Shown here: positions 1 to 6,489 of the stretch, one piece after another
Layout: each line of letters starts with the position of its first letter
Numbering within the stretch: position 1 is the first letter of the stretch
From: Butyrivibrio sp. UBA3740
Lineage (GTDB): Bacteria; Bacillota; Clostridia; Lachnospirales; Lachnospiraceae
Reading direction: 5' to 3'
Length of the DNA stretch: 11,008 bases
NCBI GenBank assembly: GCA_002372465.1
Contig: DFGW01000152.1
Coordinates: forward strand, 1-11,008
The notes under the pieces: generated by a model
What the model was told of the DNA's origin: nothing
Databases searched by the model: none
Seen by the model: the letters and a program-made list of their open reading frames with translations, nothing else
Position numbers and translations under genes: made by a program

Positions 1-271
1 TCCTCCGGTGTGATCTCTCCCGGACGGAATGACTGCCTGATCTGATATCCAATAACATCATCTTTTCTCTTCCGACCTGTTATCTGTTCATAGTTTCTCT
101 TTGATAAAAGAAATTCTTCACTGGCGGTCTTCGGATCACATGCATATGAAGTTACAAGCGTACCATTATCCGTTTTATCCGGATTCATTGCATAGTCAGT
201 TCTCTCGCTGATACACTTGTGAAGAGTCCTGCCTTTAGCATGATGTAATGCGATTAGTCTCGTTCTGCCAT
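1..271 (-). CDS. Relaxase (MobA/VirD2-type), N-terminal part, with an apparent frame break at the start
   Basis: This is the start of the nicking enzyme that cuts oriT and leads the transferred strand; it runs off the left edge. The conserved body is read from 269 down to 3 (89 codons) and begins GRTRLIALHHAKGRTLHKC. It continues through the typical blocks RTDYAMNPDKTDNG, TSYACDPKT, EEFLLSKRNYEQITGR and DVIGYQIRQSFRPGE, which I recognise from the N-termini of Clostridia ICE relaxases. The catalytic Tyr and HxDxxHxH region lies beyond the edge or was not seen. A good ribosome site (GGAGG, 6 nt gap) points to ATG at 269-271, but that frame reads ATG GCA GAA CGA GAC TAA and stops at once. The body frame has no ATG, GTG or TTG between the upstream stop and its first conserved residues. 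One missing base after ATGGCA would restore the expected MAxTRL start. Either the gene is frameshifted, the sequence has an error, or a rare start codon is used. It lies just downstream of MobC, as expected for a relaxosome pair. Confidence 0.85.
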
Positions 272-289
272 TATCTCCTCCATGGAATC

Positions 290-327
290 AAAAAAGCGGC
301 CATGAGACTTCTCTAATCCCATGGCCG
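290..327 (-). terminator. Intrinsic terminator between MobC and the relaxase
   Basis: Read on the minus strand, CGGCCATG (327-320) pairs with CATGGCCG (304-297). Further pairs inside the loop, some of them G-U, extend the stem. The hairpin is followed by C and then six T residues. It starts 6 nt after the MobC stop codon and ends about 19 nt before the relaxase ATG. It can therefore stop the long operon transcript or lower readthrough into the relaxase gene. Function is inferred from structure alone. Confidence 0.85.
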
Positions 328-332
328 TCAAA

Positions 333-662
333 CTATTGTATTGCAGCAAGGCGGGCAAGAACGTCCTTTACTGCTATCCATATTTCTTCCTGCTGGACCT
401 TAAGCTGCTGAATATCCTGAAGATAAATGCTGCCGGTCTCATTTGCTTTCTTGGCATACTGATTGAGATTATTGCTGTTGATACGCATGAGCCTCACAAC
501 TTCCTTAACATCTGACAGATCAAGCACAATGATGTAACCATCAATCGCCATCTTTAAGATATAACCACTGAGGTTTTTCACTCCTGCAGATTCCATTTTT
601 TCCTTAATCCTGTCCTTGTCATACTCAGATATTCTGAAATGGATTTCTGTATTCTTTTCCAT
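333..662 (-). CDS. MobC-family relaxosome accessory protein
   Basis: This 109-residue protein matches the MobC/plasmid mobilisation relaxosome family, small DNA-binding proteins that bind near oriT and help the relaxase open and nick DNA. The N-terminus (residues 5-45, IHFRISEYDKDRIKEKMESAG onward to LSGYILKMAIDGY) has the form of a ribbon-helix-helix: a short beta strand, then two helices. The rest (RLMRINSNNLNQYAKKANETG) is the well-conserved MobC helix with its RxNxNNLNQ core. The ATG lies 1 nt after the TGA of the HTH/coiled-coil gene (TGATATG) with no clear Shine-Dalgarno, so translational coupling is likely. The partner relaxase follows after a terminator. The assignment is from remembered family patterns and is strong. 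Confidence 0.88.
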   Translation of the reverse strand: MEKNTEIHFRISEYDKDRIKEKMESAGVKNLSGYILKMAIDGYIIVLDLSDVKEVVRLMRINSNNLNQYAKKANETGSIYLQDIQQLKVQQEEIWIAVKDVLARLAAIQ

Positions 663-663
663 A

Positions 664-1425
664 TCACAGTACCAGCTCGGGATACAATGACCTGTGAGGA
701 CGCTCTGAAGGTTCTGGTTTCAGCTCATGAAGCTGATCCAGAAGAGATTTTTTCTCGGCATTCACGCTAACAGATTCCATTTCTTGTTGTTCATGCAGTC
801 CCTCAATCTTTGCATCGAGTGCTTCAATTTCTTGCCTCATTGCAATGATATCATCAACCATGCCATCAGAATAATCACTTTCTCCACCTCTACTGAGCAT
901 ATACATATCGACACTACTTTCATATTCGTATAGCTCTTTTGTGAGGTTGTCGCGCTCAGCTTCAAGTTCTTTTATGGATTTCTCTTGTTCATCAGGAATT
1001 CCGTTGGCATTGTCATCCTTCATATTCTCCACAGGATTCTGAGGAGCAACATTATTAATCACACCATCACCGATCATGTTGTCGTTCTGCTCAAGCTGGT
1101 CCTCAAGACCTCTTCTGACATTACCGATTGTGTTAGGATCAAGTTCCTGCGGAACTCTTAAACCAAACTCAGCAGCAACCTTATACTCGATAAGAGCAAA
1201 AACATAATTTGGCATAGTCCTGGCATCCCGCTCCCAGTCCTGCATTGTTCTGTAAGGAATACCGAGATAATCTGCAAACTCCGTCCTGTTCATGCCTGTA
1301 CTCTCACGGAGCTGAATAAATCTCTCGCCCTGTGACAGATCATTTACAGAAACAGCGGTTGCATCTGTATTCTTACCATTAACATCATCCCACTTTTCAA
1401 TGAGTGTTCCTGTTCTTCTTTCCAT
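664..1425 (-). CDS. HTH (XRE-like) protein with a calcium-loop-like motif and coiled-coil tail
   Basis: I take the start as ATG at 1425 (253 residues): it lies just after the TGA of the preceding gene and has AAGGGAG upstream. The frame is open as far as 1572, but that stretch overlaps the upstream zinc-ribbon gene and reads as its shadow. Residues about 32-82 (GERFIQLRESTGMNRTEFADYLG, then IPYRTMQDWERDARTMP) are a clear helix-turn-helix of the XRE type, found in small ICE proteins. Residues 137-148 (DDNANGIPDEQE) fit the DxNxNGxxD loop of thrombospondin type-3/EF-like calcium sites. Residues about 149-235 are charged heptad-like helices (KELEAERDNLTKELYEYE; EIEALDAKIEGLHEQQ), likely a coiled coil. 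The tail has KKSLLDQL. Its role is unknown; sequence-specific DNA binding near the mobilisation genes is inference. It is coupled to MobC downstream. Confidence 0.75.
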   Translation of the reverse strand: MERRTGTLIEKWDDVNGKNTDATAVSVNDLSQGERFIQLRESTGMNRTEFADYLGIPYRTMQDWERDARTMPNYVFALIEYKVAAEFGLRVPQELDPNTIGNVRRGLEDQLEQNDNMIGDGVINNVAPQNPVENMKDDNANGIPDEQEKSIKELEAERDNLTKELYEYESSVDMYMLSRGGESDYSDGMVDDIIAMRQEIEALDAKIEGLHEQQEMESVSVNAEKKSLLDQLHELKPEPSERPHRSLYPELVL

Positions 1426-1432
1426 AACGATA

Positions 1433-1846
1433 TCACTCCCTTCTGCGCCCGCCTTTGGGAAATCGGATCTCGAAATGAGCTTTTCCCTCCTCGTCAGTTG
1501 TAAGGTCAACATAGCAGCTGAATGTGTTTCCAGTTCTCTGTGACTTACAGTCAATGAGCTTAACTGTTCCACCGTTCACTAGGTCATCCGCAACTTCCCT
1601 GGTCATCTCCTTGCCGATTGCCTGGAAAAATCTGTTGTTCTTCCAGAGTGCAAAGTTGCAGTCCATGTTGTTACAGAAAAATCCCTTTTCACGTTCTACA
1701 ACGTGAGTCCCGCACACAGGACAGTTGCCGACAATATCATCAGCCTCATACGCCTGAGTGGAACCACTGCCATCTTCAAATTTTCCGAAAGGAAGCTCAT
1801 CTGAAAAATCAGAAGCATCCTTCCATCCATCATCTACTGTCCCCAT
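1433..1846 (-). CDS. Stand-alone topoisomerase III C-terminal-like zinc-ribbon protein
   Basis: This 137-residue protein has an acidic, disordered-looking N-terminus (1-38). A four-cysteine ribbon follows, CPVCG (C42, C45) and FFCNNMDC (C58, C63), and leads into NFALWKNNRFFQAIGKEMT. A segment rich in predicted beta strands comes next (VKLIDCKSQRTGNTFSCYVDL, then HFEIRFPKGGRRRE). This order of C4 ribbon, FALWKNN and a final beta module is the repeat seen at the C-terminus of TopB/topoisomerase III proteins, where it binds ssDNA. No catalytic topoisomerase or Toprim domain is present in this gene. The ATG overlaps the ArdC-like stop (TGATG), so the two are translationally coupled. The likely role is a ssDNA-binding accessory of DNA transfer or establishment, by inference. 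It could also be a remnant of a once longer topoisomerase gene. Confidence 0.72.
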   Translation of the reverse strand: MGTVDDGWKDASDFSDELPFGKFEDGSGSTQAYEADDIVGNCPVCGTHVVEREKGFFCNNMDCNFALWKNNRFFQAIGKEMTREVADDLVNGGTVKLIDCKSQRTGNTFSCYVDLTTDEEGKAHFEIRFPKGGRRRE

Positions 1847-3447
1847 CAGATTGCCACCCCCTTTTCATCCTTACCGGTATTTCCGGTTATTCTATTTTTG
1901 ATTTTTTCCTTTTCAACTTTCAGCGAGTCCAAAAGAGACTGTTTCTTTCCTCCGGCACCATCGGGAAGTATACGTACTGTTCCAATGGTCTTTTTCTTTG
2001 GGATTATTTGTCCATCTCTATCCACCGCAATAAAGCTTTCATTCTTATATTTTTCCTCAAGATACTTTATGCACTCACTTCCACTTTTAAAGCTTCCTTC
2101 ATTTCTAACGCTGATCTTATATGCTCCTGTGCATACGCCATCAAGGTCGAACAGCACTTTGCCATTTTCCATTATCGTTGTCGTGGCACTGAAATCTTCA
2201 TATCCACATTCATAGGTGTGTCCAATGAGATCAATCTGTCCCTTTTCAGACAGAAAGTGGAACTCTTTAGGGCCACCATACCAGGCATTTGTCTGAGCAA
2301 TACCATAACATTTCGTAACTTCTTCAATGGGCTTTATGTCCACGCCCGGTTCTTTCATTAGTTCCGTAACAAGTATGGCTGCTCTTTCTGCAATCTCCTT
2401 TTCTTTCGGTAGTGTTGCAACATTTGATATAGGGCTTTTATTGCTGGTGCTGATTTCTTTTTCATCAACCCCCCTCATCTTCCCGGAAGAATCTTTCCCC
2501 GGCTCGTTATCCGGCACAATCTCAGGATTTCTCTCCTTGTAGATTTCTCCCAGCGTATCCTCAATCTTCTTGATGATCCTGGATGAAGTCTGTCTGATTG
2601 TTCCAAGCGAAGCCTTGAGTTCTTTCATATCCGCATCAGATGTATATCCACAAAGATATGGATAACTGTAGTCATCCGTGTTATAGCCCATGAAAGATAA
2701 CACAATACTTGCTGTACCTTCAGCTTCAAGTTCCTTGCGATTCTTGCTGATATTCTCAGTTGTATCTCCGTGAAGCATCGCATGAGTAATCTCATGAATA
2801 CAGGTCTTAAGAGTCTGCAGCTCACTCATTCCCTGCTGAACCGCGATTCTCTTATCTTCTGTGTGATAATATCCCTTCGCTCCACTCTTGATGTCCTCAA
2901 AGCCTATCGGAACAGGACTTATATCCTTAAGAACTCCCATGAGGACCTCATACTTATCAATGCTGCCCTTAAGCTCATCAACTCCGACTCTCGGAAGCTC
3001 TTTTCCTTCCGTCTGTGAAATATCAAAAGTTGTCTCTGCCTTGAATCCCATAAGATTGAGTTCCTTTGTCTGCTTCACAGGCTCCCCGTCCTGATCAAGA
3101 ACCGGGCGACCTTTTGAATCCAGCACATCCACTTCCTTTTGGATTGTATAAGGACTTGGTGCTATAACCTTTATGCCCTTCTCGCCTTTTCTTACAAAGC
3201 GCCCCATCTTTTTCCAAGCATTATAGCCCTGACATAAAGTTGCATCGGGCTTCTGCATTGCTATAAGCATGCAGTTGTTCAGGGAATAATGTGGAAACTT
3301 TGCCATTGTAGCAAGCAGCTTTTTGTATTCTGCACTGTCACGGACTGCCTTTACACCATCCTGCAGCTTGTCCGTCAGCTCTTTCAGCTTTTCTTCATTG
3401 GATGGGCGCTGGTATTCATTGCCGTTTTTTGCACTTTTTTCATCCAT
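1846..3447 (-). CDS. ArdC/LtrC-like protein: ssDNA-binding domain plus zincin metallopeptidase
   Basis: The 533-residue product has the two-part structure of ArdC antirestriction and LtrC-like proteins. Residues about 15-150 match the ArdC N-terminal ssDNA-binding region (LLATMAKFPHYSLNNCMLIA, then ATLCQGYNAWKKMGRFVRKG, then GIKVIAP). Residues about 200-265 hold the zincin site CIHEITHAMLHG (H218, E219, H222) and the downstream ELEAEGTASIVLSFMG helix that should give the glutamate ligand. Known ArdC proteins protect incoming ssDNA from restriction; a protease substrate is not established. Residues about 350-470 form a further domain (ERAAILVTELM, ITKCYG-like, WYGGPKEFHFL, FDLDGVC) that I do not assign firmly. 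The tail KKQSLLDSLKVEKEKI recalls the C-termini of other ICE proteins. The start has AGGAG 6 nt upstream; the stop overlaps the next ATG. It is probably expressed on entry to the recipient, which is inference. Confidence 0.85.
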   Translation of the reverse strand: MDEKSAKNGNEYQRPSNEEKLKELTDKLQDGVKAVRDSAEYKKLLATMAKFPHYSLNNCMLIAMQKPDATLCQGYNAWKKMGRFVRKGEKGIKVIAPSPYTIQKEVDVLDSKGRPVLDQDGEPVKQTKELNLMGFKAETTFDISQTEGKELPRVGVDELKGSIDKYEVLMGVLKDISPVPIGFEDIKSGAKGYYHTEDKRIAVQQGMSELQTLKTCIHEITHAMLHGDTTENISKNRKELEAEGTASIVLSFMGYNTDDYSYPYLCGYTSDADMKELKASLGTIRQTSSRIIKKIEDTLGEIYKERNPEIVPDNEPGKDSSGKMRGVDEKEISTSNKSPISNVATLPKEKEIAERAAILVTELMKEPGVDIKPIEEVTKCYGIAQTNAWYGGPKEFHFLSEKGQIDLIGHTYECGYEDFSATTTIMENGKVLFDLDGVCTGAYKISVRNEGSFKSGSECIKYLEEKYKNESFIAVDRDGQIIPKKKTIGTVRILPDGAGGKKQSLLDSLKVEKEKIKNRITGNTGKDEKGVAI

Positions 3448-3459
3448 AAGATTCTCCTC

Positions 3460-3576
3460 TTACTTTCTTTCGCCCTTAACGCCAGCAGGAGCCTTTACCG
3501 GCTCCTGCTTCTTTACACCTTTCACGCTGCTTTTTGCTTTCTTTGCGTATGCAACATATCTTGATTTTCTTGCCAT
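3460..3576 (-). CDS. Small basic hypothetical protein (38 residues)
   Basis: The gap between the CD1107-like gene and the ArdC-like gene holds a short open frame starting [19 protein letters not shown] and ending KGERK. Its ATG overlaps the upstream stop as TGATG (3578-3574), the classic form of translational coupling, and GGAGGTGATGAG lies just before it as a Shine-Dalgarno site. The stop is 12 nt before the ATG of the next gene. The product is strongly basic (about one third Lys/Arg) with no Cys and no membrane segment, so nucleic-acid binding or ribosome pausing are possible. I do not recognise a family. The last third of the gene contains a strong inverted repeat. The tight fit between neighbours is the main support for its being real. 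Confidence 0.6.
   Translation of the reverse strand: MARKSRYVAYAKKAKSSVKGVKKQEPVKAPAGVKGERK
3485..3508 (-). repeat. 9-bp inverted repeat at the end of the small basic gene
   Basis: GCAGGAGCC (3485-3493) and GGCTCCTGC (3500-3508) are perfect inverted arms around a 6-nt loop. There is no T-run on the minus strand, so this is not a classical terminator. It lies inside the last codons of the 38-residue gene, about 35 nt before the ArdC-like start. It could act as an mRNA stability or translation-control hairpin, or be an operator. Function is unproven. Confidence 0.55.
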
Positions 3577-4376
3577 CACTCATCACCTCCATCACCTGAA
3601 GACTCATCAGCCTGCTCACTATCAAGCTGGATCTCATCATCGTCATCATCAGAACTCATGCTCTTAAGATAGTCTTCGTCTTCATAGTCCTGATCAGGAT
3701 CCTCACCGCTGGACTTCTTTTTTGAATTCTTTGTTGATGTGTAATACATGAATCCGCCTACACCGCCAAGTGCAATAATAAGAATGATTGCCATGATTCC
3801 TGTCACATTCACAGGCTCCTTCTCAGGCTTTTCTTCCACCGGTTCGGGTTCAGGCTCCGGTTCAGGTTGTGGCTCTGGCTTTACAACCTCAGGCTCTTTT
3901 TCCTCTTCCTTACCTATTCCTGTAACTTTGATATATTCACTTACCTGGTCATCATCCATCAGAGATAAAAGATCTGACTCATCAACCATGTTGAGGAAGT
4001 GAACCTTCTCATTACCGTCATCATCACGGTCAATAATGATGTAAAAGTAGTTGCCGTTCTTGGTCATAACAGTAATGAACTGCTTGCCACCGGCTTCAAG
4101 ACTTCCGTAATCATCAACAAGTTCCATATTCCCATCCGGAGTAAGTGGTCCCCACTTTTCCTCGATCTCAGGCTCCTTGCCCTCGCAGTTACGATAGTCC
4201 TTCTTGCAGAGTTTGCAGTTTTCATCAACATGATCCTCAGTACACTTAGTCTCACAGGTGCAGTCATATCCACCTGCAAATGCAGTTACCGGTGTAAAAC
4301 AAAAAAGTGACCCCATAAGAGCCACTGAGCAGCCAAGGACTTTTGCCTTGGCAGTTATTAACTTAAAAGCTTTCAT
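3576..4376 (-). CDS. CD1107/DUF4366-family surface protein of the transfer apparatus
   Basis: This 266-residue protein has the layout of the CD1107 (DUF4366) mobile-element family. A signal peptide covers residues 1-34 (basic start, hydrophobic core, cleavage-like AFA). A six-Cys segment follows (C39, C41, C45, C54, C57, C64). A folded extracellular region (about 70-155, including [14 protein letters not shown] and [21 protein letters not shown]) leads to a Pro-Glu repeat (about 163-188, [13 protein letters not shown]). One membrane helix (about 192-212) and KNSKKK precede a very acidic cytoplasmic tail with a run of five Asp. The predicted form is an outside-facing protein whose Pro-rich stalk may span the wall, anchored near its C-terminus. 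Its exact role in conjugation is unknown. The start has GGAGG 9 nt upstream and overlaps the DUF4315 end by 14 nt. Confidence 0.85.
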   Translation of the reverse strand: MKAFKLITAKAKVLGCSVALMGSLFCFTPVTAFAGGYDCTCETKCTEDHVDENCKLCKKDYRNCEGKEPEIEEKWGPLTPDGNMELVDDYGSLEAGGKQFITVMTKNGNYFYIIIDRDDDGNEKVHFLNMVDESDLLSLMDDDQVSEYIKVTGIGKEEEKEPEVVKPEPQPEPEPEPEPVEEKPEKEPVNVTGIMAIILIIALGGVGGFMYYTSTKNSKKKSSGEDPDQDYEDEDYLKSMSSDDDDDEIQLDSEQADESSGDGGDE

Positions 4377-4704
4377 TTAAGATATCCTCCATCATTCCAT
4401 CATTTTCAGTATCACAAGCATCTGTATCATCTGTAAAAGGCAGTGGCTCGGCATCTTCATCCTTCGTAAGTTTTGCTTCTTTTTTCTTATTCTTGGATGA
4501 AGCAGCCTTTTCCTTATCAGCTACGCCAAGGTGCTCTGCAAGCTGTTCCGGTGTGAAGTCTTTTCGTGCAACCACATCAAGTATGCTTGTAGCCAGCTCT
4601 GCATTTAGCTTTTCTTCTGCTTCCTCATACTTTGCCTTGGCTTCTTCTAACCTTGCCTTGGCCTTTTCATGCTCAGTTCTTAGTTTATTCAGTTTCTCAA
4701 ACAT
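4363..4704 (-). CDS. DUF4315-family coiled-coil protein
   Basis: The 113-residue product begins with [20 protein letters not shown], followed by alternating Lys/Glu heptads to about residue 38, a strong coiled coil. A short segment (about 39-62, [23 protein letters not shown]) has the form of a small helical binding unit. A Lys-rich linker and an acidic C-terminal tail ([20 protein letters not shown]) follow. This is the DUF4315 pattern, regularly found between the NlpC/P60 and CD1107 genes in Clostridia ICEs. The function is not known; a cytoplasmic scaffold for the secretion complex is inference. AGGGAGG lies 6 nt before the ATG and overlaps the stop region of the upstream hydrolase gene. 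The 3' end overlaps the next gene by 14 nt. Confidence 0.83.
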   Translation of the reverse strand: MFEKLNKLRTEHEKAKARLEEAKAKYEEAEEKLNAELATSILDVVARKDFTPEQLAEHLGVADKEKAASSKNKKKEAKLTKDEDAEPLPFTDDTDACDTENDGMMEDILNESF

Positions 4705-4716
4705 ATCTGTCCTCCC

Positions 4717-6471
4717 TTAACCGCCAATCCTGCCAAATTCAAGGAAATGACTCTGCCAGTATGGCGTGTTGATTGATGAGTATTTCACAGGATTACCTGC
4801 ATGGATCATCATTCCGTTGCCGACATATATTCCGACATGACTGGCCCCGGCTGTATCATATGTGCCCTGGAAAAAGATAAGATCTCCTGGCTTTGCTTCT
4901 GAAGCTGGAACATAGTCTGTTCTTGCCCTGAGTCCGTTTGCAGTAAGTCTTCCAAAGTTCCATCCGTTACCGCAGTGATTGATTACCCAACTAACAAATC
5001 CAGAACAATCAAATCCCGAAGGACTATAGCCGCCCCAGACATAAGGTGTTCCAAGATGGCTCTCAGCTTCATGAAGCATCCTTGCAAACTGCTCATCTGT
5101 AAGATATTCACCTGGCACATGGTAGTCGTCCCTGTCTCCGGGATGATCATCTGGGATGTTGTAATAATCTTCCTCGCCAAAGAGATACTTCTTGTTACCA
5201 TAGGTCTCAAGCAGCACTTCGTAACGTGCCATCTCATCATCAGTAAAACCAAGCTCTTCAACCACTTCATCAAGGGTGTGATTCACAAGATAGATATTCA
5301 GGATGTAGTATTCATATTCTTCGGTATAGGTATACTCTTCCCAATAGCCGCCATCTTCGTAGGAATCATCTTCAACCCACCTTACGTCTTCGACCTCTCT
5401 TTCCCTGGTCTCAACAACTTCTTCCGTAGTGATCTCATACTGTAGTTCAAAGATTTCCTGTAGTTTAGCCTGAACCTCATCCCTTGTATAAGCCTCAAAA
5501 ATCACAGTAAGTATCGCTGCAAGCTGATATGGATTATGCCCTACTTCATCAAGATAGTAATTAACTTCGTCATATCCATCCGTATCAATCTCTTCTATCT
5601 CGTCCTGAAGCCCATCTTCCAGTTCCTTGTAATCATCTTCTACCGCAAGGATATCCTCATCCTTTGCAGTATAAGAGGTTACTATGGTCACATCGCCTAC
5701 TCCGGATCCGATTGCTGCACAGGAATTAAGAAATCCAGCGCATACAAGTACTACAAGAAGTATCAGAACCACGATTATACTGATCACGGGATGCTCTTCG
5801 GCAAAGTTCTTCATCCACTCACCGATTGCACTTACTACATCACTGGCCTTTTCTCCTACCTTTTCACCAAACTTGGCTCCGCCTTCTGCAGCCTTGGCCT
5901 GCTTCTGTATCATTTTTCTCTGAAGTTCTTTTCTGGCTCTTTCCTTGGCAGCATCCGTGTTTCCACCAGAAAGCTCTCTCTTTCCATGTACTTTCTTACT
6001 GTATTTGCCACTTTTGACTTTCGACGTAACATGGCTGACTGCACCACTGGCAACATATCCGCCGATATCAAAAACTTCTTCAGCAACAGCACTCTCTCCC
6101 TTGCCGTCATCCGTGGAGTTCACAACATCTGACATAACTCCGACTCTAGCTGCGGTTTTCGAAGCTGCATCCGAAAGATTTCCCGAACTTTTACTCACAT
6201 TTCGGTCCTTCTTCTTTGCTTCCTCTGCTTTCCTTGTCTTTTCGACCTCTGCCGCCTTCTTCTGCGTCTGCTTTTTTATCTTGTCCCTGTGCTGTTTCTC
6301 CTCAGGTGTCATGCTGTTATCAGCTTTACCGGTACGGAGCTTCTGTTCGTAATATCTTCTAGCAGAATCCTTATTCTTTAATTTGTTTCCATGCACTCTC
6401 GGAGCTTTATCCTCCGGAGATGTAGAATCCTCCTCACCCGGAGGATTCCTTGTGTATAATCCTTCTTCCAT
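4717..6471 (-). CDS. Membrane-anchored NlpC/P60 peptidoglycan hydrolase (CD1108-like, VirB1-type role)
   Basis: This 584-residue protein opens the cell wall for the conjugation channel. Residues 1-220 are highly charged and Lys-rich (probable cytoplasmic part). One membrane helix follows at about 229-249 (HPVISIIVVLILLVVLVCAG). An acidic, Tyr-rich extracellular spacer (about 265-450, with YEDGGYWEEYTYTEEYEYY) leads to the C-terminal NlpC/P60 domain (about 465-584). The catalytic residues are visible: C489 in FDCSGF, H545 in SHVGIYVG, and H557 in MIHAG. The domain also has the usual GTPYVWGG and PGDLIFF motifs. No lysozyme/transglycosylase domain is evident, unlike the two-domain Orf14/CwlT hydrolase of Tn916. 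The start has GGAG 7 nt upstream and lies 18 nt after the VirB4 stop. The long cytoplasmic arm is characteristic of the CD1108 family and may contact VirB4, which is inference. Confidence 0.88.
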   Translation of the reverse strand: MEEGLYTRNPPGEEDSTSPEDKAPRVHGNKLKNKDSARRYYEQKLRTGKADNSMTPEEKQHRDKIKKQTQKKAAEVEKTRKAEEAKKKDRNVSKSSGNLSDAASKTAARVGVMSDVVNSTDDGKGESAVAEEVFDIGGYVASGAVSHVTSKVKSGKYSKKVHGKRELSGGNTDAAKERARKELQRKMIQKQAKAAEGGAKFGEKVGEKASDVVSAIGEWMKNFAEEHPVISIIVVLILLVVLVCAGFLNSCAAIGSGVGDVTIVTSYTAKDEDILAVEDDYKELEDGLQDEIEEIDTDGYDEVNYYLDEVGHNPYQLAAILTVIFEAYTRDEVQAKLQEIFELQYEITTEEVVETREREVEDVRWVEDDSYEDGGYWEEYTYTEEYEYYILNIYLVNHTLDEVVEELGFTDDEMARYEVLLETYGNKKYLFGEEDYYNIPDDHPGDRDDYHVPGEYLTDEQFARMLHEAESHLGTPYVWGGYSPSGFDCSGFVSWVINHCGNGWNFGRLTANGLRARTDYVPASEAKPGDLIFFQGTYDTAGASHVGIYVGNGMMIHAGNPVKYSSINTPYWQSHFLEFGRIGG

Positions 6472-6489
6472 AACTCATCTCCTGTCTGT

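Noticed and set aside
285..335. oriT nick region between MobC and relaxase
   Set aside because: The inverted repeat here is followed by a T-run and is fully explained as a terminator; I see no recognisable nick-site sequence, and oriT is more likely outside the window.
1426..1572. Longer N-terminus of the HTH protein starting at 1572
   Set aside because: These 49 codons overlap the zinc-ribbon gene, have no homology-like features, and a better start (ATG 1425 with AAGGGAG) lies just after the upstream stop.
1618..2361. Long plus-strand open frame (247 codons) opposite the ArdC-like and zinc-ribbon genes
   Set aside because: It is antisense to two well-supported genes, has no ribosome site, and its product shows no domain; it is rich in Ser, His and Phe as expected from reading such genes backwards.
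3748..4002. Gly-Ser repeat protein on the plus strand
   Set aside because: The repeat is the reverse reading of the Pro-Glu codons of the CD1107-like protein, which is the real coding strand.
5536..6132. Plus-strand open frame of 198 codons opposite the NlpC/P60 gene
   Set aside because: No family pattern and no start signal; the minus strand encodes a coherent membrane-anchored hydrolase across the whole stretch.
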